Assembly: GCA_032250585.1 (NCBI GenBank)
Contig: JAVVFH010000241.1
Coordinates: 1 to 5,238, forward strand
Origin: JAVVFH01 sp032250585
Lineage (GTDB): Bacteria; Pseudomonadota; Gammaproteobacteria; Xanthomonadales; SZUA-36
Direction of reading: 5' to 3'
Length of the DNA stretch: 5,238 nt
Shown here: positions 1 through 5,238 of the stretch, piece by piece
Layout: every line of letters begins with the position of its first letter
Numbering within the stretch: the first letter of the stretch is position 1
Notes under the pieces: model-generated
What the model was told of the DNA's origin: nothing
Databases searched by the model: none
What the model saw: only the letters and a program-made list of their open reading frames with translations
Made by a program: the position numbers and the translations under genes

Positions 1-120
1 GTGAAATCCCCCGAGGGGCGCCGATCAATTCCAACGCCATTCTGCGTCACTTCAGTGCCCTGCCGCTCCATATGAGAGAACATTATGGGCCGATTCTCGC
101 GCGACGGTTTTTTGATGCAG
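1..120. other. Sequence unlike dnaE fused in frame to the 5' side of dnaE
   Basis: In the dnaE frame these bases read without a stop (EIPRGAPINSNAILRHF at the start), but the translation does not resemble the DnaE segment expected before the EIGQAIL motif, where relatives have a GLI-LSGG-type stretch. The other two forward frames do not restore it and both contain stops, so one simple frameshift does not explain the loss. By hand count, G+C is 67 of 120 here against 79 of the next 120 bases. One reverse-strand frame is also open throughout, so the real coding content is undetermined. It could be an assembly chimera at a contig end, a genomic rearrangement joint, or part of another gene. I do not recognise it. 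Confidence 0.6.
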
Positions 121-3100
121 GGCATTCTGAAATCGGCCAGGCGATCCTGAACCACCACCCGAACCGCGCGCTGCAACTGGCCGAGAGCTGGGCGGCGGTC
201 TTCCCGGACCGGTTCTATATCGAAGTCCAGCGCACCGGGCGCGAGCAGGAAAAACACTACGAAGAGCTGGCGCTGAGCCTGGCGGCGCAGGTCGATCTGC
301 CGGTAGTGGCCAGCAACGACGTGCGTTTCCTGGCGCGCGAGGACTTCAAAGCCCACGAGGCGCGGGTCTGCATCCACGAGGGGCGCCTGCTGTCGGACCG
401 GCGGCGCCAGACACCGTATTCCGAGGAGCAGTACCTGAAAAGCCCGGCGGAAATGGCGGCGCTGTTCGCCGACCTGCCCGAGGCGCTGGAAAACAGCATG
501 CACCTGGCGGCGCGCTGCAACCTGGAAATGACCTTCGGCACCTATTACCTGCCGGCCTTTCCCACGCCCGAGGGCATGAGCGTGAAAAACTACCTGCGCG
601 AGGTGGCCGCAACGGGGCTGCGCGCCCGGCTGGAGCAGCTGCCGCCCGCCCCGGGGCACAGCGAAGGGGATTACCGCGACCGCCTGGACCTGGAGCTGGG
701 CGTGATCAACCAGATGGGGTTTCCGGGCTACTTCCTGATCGTTGCCGACTTCATCCGCTGGGCCCGCAACAACGACATTCCGGTCGGCCCCGGCCGCGGT
801 TCCGGCGCGGGTTCGCTGGTCGCCTATGCGATGGGCATCACGGACCTCGACCCGCTGGCGCACGACCTGCTGTTCGAGCGCTTTTTGAACCCCGAGCGCG
901 TCTCCATGCCCGATTTCGACATTGATTTCTGCATGGAAAAACGCGATCTCGTCATCGACTACGTGGCCCGGACTTACGGCCGCGACCAGGTCAGCCAGAT
1001 CATCACCTACGGCTCCATGGCCGCCAAAGCGGTGGTACGCGACTGCGGGCGCGTGCTGGGCAACGGTTACGGATTCGTCGACAGCATCGCCAAGCTGATC
1101 CCACCGACGCTGGGCATCACGCTGCAGCAGGCGCTGAAGGACGAGCCGCAGCTCAAACAGCGTTACCAGGACGAAGAGGACACGCGGGCCATCCTGGACC
1201 TGGCGATACAGCTCGAAGGCCTGACGCGCAACGCCGGCAAGCACGCCGGCGGCGTGGTGATCGCGCCTTCGAAGCTGACCGATTTCTCGCCGCTGTTCTG
1301 CGAAGCCGGTGGCGGCAGCATAGTCACGCAGTTCGACAAGGACGACGTCGAGACCATCGGGCTGGTGAAGTTCGATTTCCTGGGCCTGCGCACGCTGACC
1401 ATCATCGACTGGGCACTGAAAACCATCAATCACCAGCGCGCCGAGGCCGGCGAGGCGGCCATCGAGCTCGACAGGCTGCCGATGAACGACGCCGAAACCT
1501 TTCGCCTGCTGCAGTCCTGCCGGACCACCGCCGTTTTCCAGCTGGAATCGCGCGGCATGAAGGACCTGATCCGCAAACTGGTACCCGAAACCTTCGACGA
1601 AATCGTCGCACTGGTGGCCCTGTTCCGGCCCGGCCCGCTGGAGTCGGGCATGGTGCAGACCTACATCGACTGCAAGCACGGCCGCGAAGTGGTGCGCTAC
1701 CCGCACCCGAAGCTGGAGCAGATCCTCAAGCCCACTTACGGCGTGATCCTGTACCAGGAACAGGTCATGCAGATCGCCCAGGAGCTGGCCGGCTACACGC
1801 TGGGCTCGGCCGACATCCTGCGCCGCGCGATGGGCAAGAAAAAAGCGGCCGAAATGGCCCGGCAGCGACTGATTTTTGTCGAGGGCGCGATGGAGCGCGG
1901 TGTCGATGAAGACCTCGCGAACCTCATTTTCGACCAGATGGAAACCTTCGCCGGCTACGGTTTCAACAAGTCGCACTCGGCCGCCTACGCCCTGATCGCC
2001 TACCAGACCGCCTGGCTCAAAGCCCACCACCAGGCGGCCTTCATGGCGGCGGTGCTGTCCTCGGACATGGACAACACCGACAAGGTGGACGGCTTCATCC
2101 ACGAATGCCGGGAACTGGGCCTGGCGATTCTGCCGCCGGACGTGAACAGCTCGGAGCACGCCTTCACCGCGGTCGACGAGCAGACCATCCGCTACGGCCT
2201 GGGCGCGCTGAAGGGCGCCGGCCACGCCGCCATCGACGTGATCCGCCGCGAACGCGAACGCGGTGGACCATTTACCGACCTGTCCGATTTCTGCAATCGC
2301 ATGGACCTGCAGAAAGTGAACCGGCGGGCACTGGACGTGCTGCTGCGCTCGGGCGCAATGGACGCCCTGGATCCCAATGCCAACCGCGCGCGCATGCTGC
2401 ATGAATTACCGGATGCGCTGCAGGCGGCCGAACAGTACCAGCGCGACCGCGCATCAGGCCAGAGCGACATGTTCGGCAACGTGGCCGAGGTGCAGGCGCC
2501 GCGGACGACCGACCATCAGGCCATCCGTCCCTGGACCCGCCTGCAGGGCCTGCAGGCCGAGCGCACGACGCTGGGCCTGTATCTGACCGGCCACCCGGTG
2601 GAACTGCAGTCGGAAGACCTGGCGCGGTTCACGACCTGCACGCTGGGCGCTGTCGAAAAGCTCATACCCGACGACGCCAAAAGCAAGCGCCGCGGCACAC
2701 CAATGGTGCTGGCGGGGCTGATCTGCGCGGTCCGCAGGCGCGGCAGCCGCGGCGGTTTCGTTGCCATCGAGGATCACACGGGACGCATCGAGGTCGGGCT
2801 GTTTGACGAGGCCTGGGCGCTGTACGCCGACCTGCTGAACAAGGACGAAATCATCGTCGTCGACGGTCGCGTCAGCAGCGACGATTTTTCCGGCGGCTTC
2901 CGCATGACGGCGCAGAAGGTCATGACCCTGGGCGAGGCCAAGAGCCGCTTCGCCCGCGGCGTACAGGTCTCGCTGCGCGGCCCGGGTGAGGAAATCTGCG
3001 CGGCACTGCAGTCGACCTTCGTTCCTTACCGCAACGGCTCGGCCCGGGTGTGGATCAATTACAGCAACGCGCGCGCCATGGCGCGTTTGGAACTCGGCGA

Positions 3101-3185
3101 GGACTGGAACGTGAAGGCCAGTGAGGAACTGGTGGCCGCGCTCGGCGAACTCGAAATGGTCAGCGACGCGCGCCTGATCTACTGA
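3..3185 (+). CDS. dnaE: DNA polymerase III alpha subunit, 5'-incomplete
   Basis: This is the catalytic subunit of the replicative DNA polymerase (family C), acting in the cytoplasm within the holoenzyme. Residues are numbered from the ATG at 72. Homology begins near residue 18-20 (matching about residue 138 of E. coli DnaE) and continues to a normal C-terminus. The rest of the PHP domain includes NDVRF (82-86), with Arg where active PHP sites have a metal-binding His, as in E. coli. The polymerase core has PGRGSGAGS (240-248), PDFDID (280-285) with the catalytic Asp pair D281/D283 (E. coli D401/D403), and KFDF with D435 (E. coli D555). RRAMGKKK (584-591) and AGYGFNKSHS (627-636) follow. A helix-hairpin-helix-like segment (GLGALKGAG, 709-717), the clamp-binding motif QSDMF (797-801) and an OB fold (about 878-951) complete the order. 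C534 in YIDCKHG replaces the Arg found in E. coli. The frame is open from base 3 and ATG 72 has no ribosome binding site, so the true start is not in the window. The first ~137 family residues are absent. Confidence 0.97.
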   Translation, partial: EIPRGAPINSNAILRHFSALPLHMREHYGPILARRFFDAGHSEIGQAILNHHPNRALQLAESWAAVFPDRFYIEVQRTGREQEKHYEELALSLAAQVDLPVVASNDVRFLAREDFKAHEARVCIHEGRLLSDRRRQTPYSEEQYLKSPAEMAALFADLPEALENSMHLAARCNLEMTFGTYYLPAFPTPEGMSVKNYLREVAATGLRARLEQLPPAPGHSEGDYRDRLDLELGVINQMGFPGYFLIVADFIRWARNNDIPVGPGRGSGAGSLVAYAMGITDLDPLAHDLLFERFLNPERVSMPDFDIDFCMEKRDLVIDYVARTYGRDQVSQIITYGSMAAKAVVRDCGRVLGNGYGFVDSIAKLIPPTLGITLQQALKDEPQLKQRYQDEEDTRAILDLAIQLEGLTRNAGKHAGGVVIAPSKLTDFSPLFCEAGGGSIVTQFDKDDVETIGLVKFDFLGLRTLTIIDWALKTINHQRAEAGEAAIELDRLPMNDAETFRLLQSCRTTAVFQLESRGMKDLIRKLVPETFDEIVALVALFRPGPLESGMVQTYIDCKHGREVVRYPHPKLEQILKPTYGVILYQEQVMQIAQELAGYTLGSADILRRAMGKKKAAEMARQRLIFVEGAMERGVDEDLANLIFDQMETFAGYGFNKSHSAAYALIAYQTAWLKAHHQAAFMAAVLSSDMDNTDKVDGFIHECRELGLAILPPDVNSSEHAFTAVDEQTIRYGLGALKGAGHAAIDVIRRERERGGPFTDLSDFCNRMDLQKVNRRALDVLLRSGAMDALDPNANRARMLHELPDALQAAEQYQRDRASGQSDMFGNVAEVQAPRTTDHQAIRPWTRLQGLQAERTTLGLYLTGHPVELQSEDLARFTTCTLGAVEKLIPDDAKSKRRGTPMVLAGLICAVRRRGSRGGFVAIEDHTGRIEVGLFDEAWALYADLLNKDEIIVVDGRVSSDDFSGGFRMTAQKVMTLGEAKSRFARGVQVSLRGPGEEICAALQSTFVPYRNGSARVWINYSNARAMARLELGEDWNVKASEELVAALGELEMVSDARLIY

Positions 3186-3250
3186 GCAGTTTCAGCAGGG
3201 CTTCCGACTTTTTTGGGGGGGTTTCCGTGGGCGCGACCAGCCGGGGGGTG

Positions 3251-3319
3251 TGTAGGAGCGAGCGAAGCTCGCGACCTGGGCGTCGAGGGGAGCTGTCGCG
3301 AGCTTCGCTGGCTCCTACA
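3251..3319. repeat. Inverted pair of REP-like palindromes (REPIN/BIME-like) between convergent genes
   Basis: Two 25-base arms, 3251-3275 and 3295-3319, are inverted copies matching at 24 of 25 positions, separated by 19 bases. Each arm starts, in its own orientation, with TGTAGGAGC and ends with GCTCGCGAC. The left arm contains a perfect small hairpin, GCGAGC (3258-3263), loop GAA, GCTCGC (3267-3272); the right arm has the same hairpin with one mismatch. The GTAG head followed by an imperfect palindrome is the layout described for REP elements mobilised by RAYT (TnpA-REP) transposases. The pair lies between the dnaE stop and the stop of the convergent transglycosylase gene, a usual site for such elements. 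It could fold into a long cruciform or RNA stem and help end or stabilise both transcripts, which is inference. A short AGGAGCGA at 3319-3326 may be a decayed third copy. No RAYT gene is visible here. Confidence 0.85.
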
Positions 3320-3347
3320 GGAGCGACCCCACAAACGCTCGCCGGGG

Positions 3348-3977
3348 TTACATGGCCTGGCGGTAGCGGTCATAGAGTATTTTGACCCGGCGGACGTACT
3401 CGCGGGTCTCTGCGAAGGGAGGGATACCGCCGTGCCGCCGCACGGCGCCGGAACCTGCGTTGTAGGCAGCAGCGGCGAGTTCGAAATCACCGTTGAACTC
3501 GACCAGCAGCATCGACAGGTAACGCGTGCCACCGTGGATATTGACCAGCGGATCGAAGGGATCCGTCACCTCCAGTTCAAGCTGGGTTGCCGGCATCAAC
3601 TGCATCAGGCCCTGCGCACCTTTCGGCGACTGCGCGTCGGGCTGGTAGGCAGACTCGGCGTGGATGATGGCGCGGATCAGGGATTCTTCAACCGCGTTGA
3701 CGCGGGCGGCGGCACGAATTTCCTGTTCGAAAGAACCGAGATTCAACGGCACCTTCTCCCAGTTCACCGACCGGCATTTCGGATCCGACGCGTAGCAGGG
3801 AAAACGCAGCACCTGGTAGGACCGGCTCGCCGGCGGCGCCACGTTGGTAAAGGTGACCACACCGTTCTCGTCCACCCACGTGTAAACCTCGGCCGCGACC
3901 ACGCCGGGCAGGAGCAGCCCCGCGAGCGCGCACAACCGCACGATGCGGATCCCTTTTCCTACTGCGCTCCCTTGCAT
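3348..3977 (-). CDS. Exported lytic transglycosylase (DUF4124 + SLT domain)
   Basis: The predicted 209-residue protein should cleave the MurNAc-GlcNAc bonds of peptidoglycan in the periplasm, forming anhydro-muropeptides. I chose the ATG at 3975-3977 because GGAGGT lies 9 nt upstream; a TTG at 4040 in the same frame would add 21 residues and has no such signal. Residues 1-29 form a signal peptide (basic GKGIRIVR, then LCALAGLLLPGVV, likely cleavage after VAA). A DUF4124-like segment follows (VYTWVDENGVVTFTN, about 31-45). A short linker carries two cysteines (C61, C68), possibly disulfide-bonded after export. The C-terminal SLT domain holds the catalytic glutamate in IIHAES (E108), GLMQLMP (123-129) and AAYNAG (170-175), the three hallmark motifs of Slt70/MltC-like family 1 enzymes. 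There is no lipobox cysteine, so it should be soluble. It converges with dnaE. The exact physiological role is not determinable from the sequence. Confidence 0.93.
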   Translation of the reverse strand: MQGSAVGKGIRIVRLCALAGLLLPGVVAAEVYTWVDENGVVTFTNVAPPASRSYQVLRFPCYASDPKCRSVNWEKVPLNLGSFEQEIRAAARVNAVEESLIRAIIHAESAYQPDAQSPKGAQGLMQLMPATQLELEVTDPFDPLVNIHGGTRYLSMLLVEFNGDFELAAAAYNAGSGAVRRHGGIPPFAETREYVRRVKILYDRYRQAM

Positions 3978-3986
3978 TGGCTGGCC

Positions 3987-3992
3987 ACCTCC
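3987..3992 (-). promoter_or_regulatory. Strong ribosome binding site that sets the transglycosylase start
   Basis: On the minus strand GGAGGT, inside GGGAGGTGG, lies 9 nt before the ATG ending at 3977. It closely matches the anti-Shine-Dalgarno complement. The position fits a protein that begins just before a well-formed signal peptide, so it supports this ATG over the TTG 63 bases further upstream. Confidence 0.8.
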
Positions 3993-4073
3993 CGTGCGCG
4001 GTGCTTTGCCCCTCGAGGTTGGTATTCTAAACTGAATCAAGCGTTTATTTCATCCCGACTTCAGGACAGGTTC

Positions 4074-4127
4074 GCGCTCCGGGCGCAACCGCTGCAGGGG
4101 GAACCTTCACGGATGGGCCCGGAGCGC
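4074..4127. repeat. Perfect 11-bp inverted repeat in the redoxin-transglycosylase gap
   Basis: GCGCTCCGGGC at 4074-4084 is the exact reverse complement of GCCCGGAGCGC at 4117-4127, with a 32-base spacer. It falls in the 176-base noncoding stretch after the redoxin stop and upstream of the transglycosylase start on the same strand. A minus-strand transcript from the redoxin gene could form this GC-rich stem, but no run of U follows it, so it is not a standard intrinsic terminator. A smaller hairpin, CGCC-TTC-GGCG (4125-4135), overlaps one arm and could compete with it. It could be a Rho-linked transcript end, a protein binding site or a decayed mobile repeat. An AT-richer patch downstream of it (about 4023-4052) might hold the transglycosylase promoter, but I see no convincing -35/-10 pair. 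Confidence 0.55.
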
Positions 4128-4153
4128 CTTCGGCGTACGACGGAAGCAGCACG

Positions 4154-4843
4154 CTATTGCGTTTTTTTCTTCTCGTCGTAGAGCCGCTGCAGGCGCGCAT
4201 CGGCATCCTGCCGGTACGCCTTGGCGGCGGCGATCAGCACGTCGGGATGCAGGCGAACCCGGTAGTCGGGATTGGTGTACTGGAAATGCACCAGGCCATC
4301 TTCACCGATCAGAAAGAGGGACGGCGCCGGCAGCACGTGGTGCGTTTCGCCGGAAGCTTCCTCCAGGTCGATTCCGAACTCACGGTAGCGCTCAACCAGT
4401 GCATCGGGCACGCGAAAAGCGATGCCGAACGAGCGCGTGGCATCCAGCCGCGCATCCGAAAAGATCGTGTAACCGATGTCGGGATCCTCGAGGCTGGCAT
4501 ACAGCTTTTCCGGCTGATCGACGCTGACGAACCACAGGTCGAAACCGAGGTCTTCGAGGGGCTGCTGCGCCTCGCGCAATTCAGACAGGTAAAGGTTGCA
4601 GTAGGGGCACCAGCCGCCGCGGAAAAAGGTCAGGATGACCGGCTTTTCCAGCGCGCCAGGCTCAAAGCGGAACGGCTCGCCCTCGACGGTCAGCACCTCG
4701 AAAGCCGGCGCCTCCATACCCGGCAGCAAGGGCTGCACCTGTGTCGAACTCTCATGAATGGCGGTGCGCCCTTCGTCGGCGCCCAGGGCCTGGGCGTTCA
4801 AACCGGCGACCATTGCCGCCGCGGCCAGTAACTTTGTAATCAT
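4154..4843 (-). CDS. Exported peroxiredoxin-like (AhpC/TSA, thioredoxin-fold) protein with CPYC centre
   Basis: The 229-residue protein starts with a probable signal peptide (MITK, then the hydrophobic LLAAAAMVAGLNAQA, cleavage near residues 18-22), so it should act in the periplasm. The mature part shows a redoxin fold: LLPGMEAPAFEV (39-50), the strand VILTFF (69-74), then RGGWCPYC with cysteines C79 and C82. WFVSVDQPEKL (104-114) and the late cis-proline-like LPAPSLFLI (171-179) complete the fold. The RGGWCPYC context is typical of the AhpC/TSA-related PRX-like group, where the first Cys is the likely peroxidatic or thiol-exchange residue. Whether it reduces peroxides or works on disulfides cannot be told from sequence. 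The C-terminus is highly charged (YDEKKKTQ). A ribosome binding site precedes the ATG. The gene starts 24 nt after the crotonase stop, suggesting co-transcription. Confidence 0.9.
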   Translation of the reverse strand: MITKLLAAAAMVAGLNAQALGADEGRTAIHESSTQVQPLLPGMEAPAFEVLTVEGEPFRFEPGALEKPVILTFFRGGWCPYCNLYLSELREAQQPLEDLGFDLWFVSVDQPEKLYASLEDPDIGYTIFSDARLDATRSFGIAFRVPDALVERYREFGIDLEEASGETHHVLPAPSLFLIGEDGLVHFQYTNPDYRVRLHPDVLIAAAKAYRQDADARLQRLYDEKKKTQ

Positions 4844-4848
4844 GGTGT

Positions 4849-4854
4849 TTCCTC
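4849..4854 (-). promoter_or_regulatory. Ribosome binding site of the redoxin gene
   Basis: On the minus strand GAGGAA lies 5 nt before the ATG ending at 4843, inside the 24-nt gap after the crotonase stop. It supports this start, which opens directly into a signal peptide. The gap is too short for a clear separate promoter, so translation from an upstream message is more likely. Confidence 0.65.
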
Positions 4855-4867
4855 GTTTGGTGTACGG

Positions 4868-5238
4868 TCAGGTCAGTTTTGACGGGTCGGGTTGCCGCTT
4901 CTCGAGGAAGGCGGTCAAGGCCTCCCGAGCGGCTTCCGAATCGAGGCAGACAACGAACCGCTCCGATTCCGCCCGTACCCGCTGGGCCAGCGGCTCGACG
5001 GGCCGCCGCATCAGGCGCTTGGTCGCGCGCAAGGCCGCCCGGGGTTTGGACGCGAGTTTCCGCGCGGTCCACAGAGCCGTTTCCAGCAAATCCTCCTTCG
5101 GGCACAGCCGGGAAACGATGCCGCAGGCCTTTGCCTCGGCAGCGTCGAAAGGTTCGCCCAGCATCAGCAATTCGGCCGCCTTGCGGTAACCGCAGGCTTC
5201 CGCCAGCAGCATCGAGGAACCCGCTTCGGGTACCAGGC
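4868..5238 (-). CDS. Enoyl-CoA hydratase/isomerase (crotonase) family protein, C-terminal part only
   Basis: The 122 visible residues are the C-terminal part of a crotonase-fold acyl-CoA enzyme; the N-terminal part, including the oxyanion-hole region, lies beyond the right edge. The frame is open to the edge, and the ATG at 5212 is internal because the conserved LVPEAGSS lies upstream of it. Numbering from the first full codon, E4 in VPEAGSS occupies the position of the catalytic glutamate of delta3-delta2 enoyl-CoA isomerases (PECI/Eci1 type). E22 in KAAELLMLGEPF aligns with the second catalytic glutamate of classical hydratases. AKACGIVSRLCP (35-46) is the usual family segment, and the basic helical tail is typical. 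The role is probably in fatty-acid or other acyl-CoA breakdown in the cytoplasm; hydratase versus isomerase cannot be settled. The stretch MLLAEACG differs from the PRLVG-like sequence frequent here in relatives. Confidence 0.88.
   Translation of the reverse strand, partial: LVPEAGSSMLLAEACGYRKAAELLMLGEPFDAAEAKACGIVSRLCPKEDLLETALWTARKLASKPRAALRATKRLMRRPVEPLAQRVRAESERFVVCLDSEAAREALTAFLEKRQPDPSKLT

Noticed and set aside
1..125. Intein or intron boundary in dnaE
   Set aside because: DnaE is a known intein host, but the segment lacks the C-terminal His-Asn splice motif before a Cys, Ser or Thr, and the open part is too short to judge.
1163..1651. Antisense and alternative-frame open frames within dnaE
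   Set aside because: They overlap the polymerase core, which has its catalytic residues in the plus frame. Their low-complexity Arg/Ser-rich translations are typical shadows.
3182..3224. Possible intrinsic terminator for dnaE ending in six T's (3209-3214)
   Set aside because: Only a 4-bp stem (CTGA/TCAG, 3182-3185 and 3192-3195) lies upstream, and it is too far from the T run to act as a standard terminator. The T6G7 run may simply be a sequencing-sensitive homopolymer.
3978..4040. TTG start giving a 230-residue transglycosylase
   Set aside because: The TTG has no ribosome binding site and puts 21 extra residues before the signal peptide. The ATG at 3977 has GGAGGT 9 nt upstream.
4024..4040. 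Possible promoter for the transglycosylase (minus-strand TTGATT and TAGAAT)
   Set aside because: The two hexamers are only 5 nt apart, and no acceptable -35 box lies 16-18 nt before TAGAAT, so this is not a credible sigma-70 promoter.
3213..4181. 322-codon plus-strand open frame
   Set aside because: It lies opposite the transglycosylase gene, whose minus-strand product has a signal peptide and all three SLT motifs. Its translation is rich in Arg and His with no recognisable domain, and it also spans the REP-like pair. It is a shadow frame of GC-rich DNA.
4157..4831. 224-codon plus-strand open frame
   Set aside because: It mirrors the redoxin gene almost end to end. The minus strand has the CPYC motif, a signal peptide and a ribosome binding site, while the plus-strand translation shows no domain.
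4758..5189. 143-codon plus-strand open frame
   Set aside because: It runs antisense across the redoxin and crotonase genes, both of which are supported by conserved motifs on the minus strand.

Overview
The window looks like a piece of a GC-rich (about 60-66%) gammaproteobacterial chromosome, possibly a metagenomic contig, because a gene runs off each end. The lineage call rests on DnaE, which resembles gammaproteobacterial (Pseudomonas/E. coli-type) polymerase III alpha subunits along its whole visible length, and on a DUF4124-plus-SLT lytic transglycosylase of a type common in that class. No RNA gene, CRISPR array, transposase or integrase was seen.

Layout. Bases 3-3185 (+) encode the replicative DNA polymerase III alpha subunit (dnaE). 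It is intact at the 3' end but has no recognisable first ~137 residues. The first ~120 bases stay open in the same frame but do not resemble DnaE, and their base composition is lower in GC. Bases 3186-3347 separate dnaE from a convergent gene and hold an inverted pair of REP-like palindromes (3251-3319). Bases 3348-3977 (-) encode an exported lytic transglycosylase. Bases 3978-4153 are noncoding and hold a perfect 11-bp inverted repeat. Bases 4154-4843 (-) encode an exported peroxiredoxin/thioredoxin-fold protein with a CPYC centre. From 4868 to the right edge (-) lies the C-terminal part of an enoyl-CoA hydratase/isomerase family protein.

How the genes relate. The crotonase and redoxin genes are on one strand with a 24-nt gap and are probably co-transcribed, although their products would act in different compartments (cytoplasm and periplasm). 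The transglycosylase follows on the same strand after 176 nt, has its own strong ribosome binding site, and may be a separate unit. dnaE converges on it, and the REP-like pair sits at the meeting point, where such elements often mark or protect transcript ends. accA, which follows dnaE in E. coli, is absent here.

I found no convincing new biological system. The points most worth a second look are the abrupt loss of DnaE homology at the left end, which is more likely a junction or assembly artefact than a functional short polymerase, and the REP-like pair.
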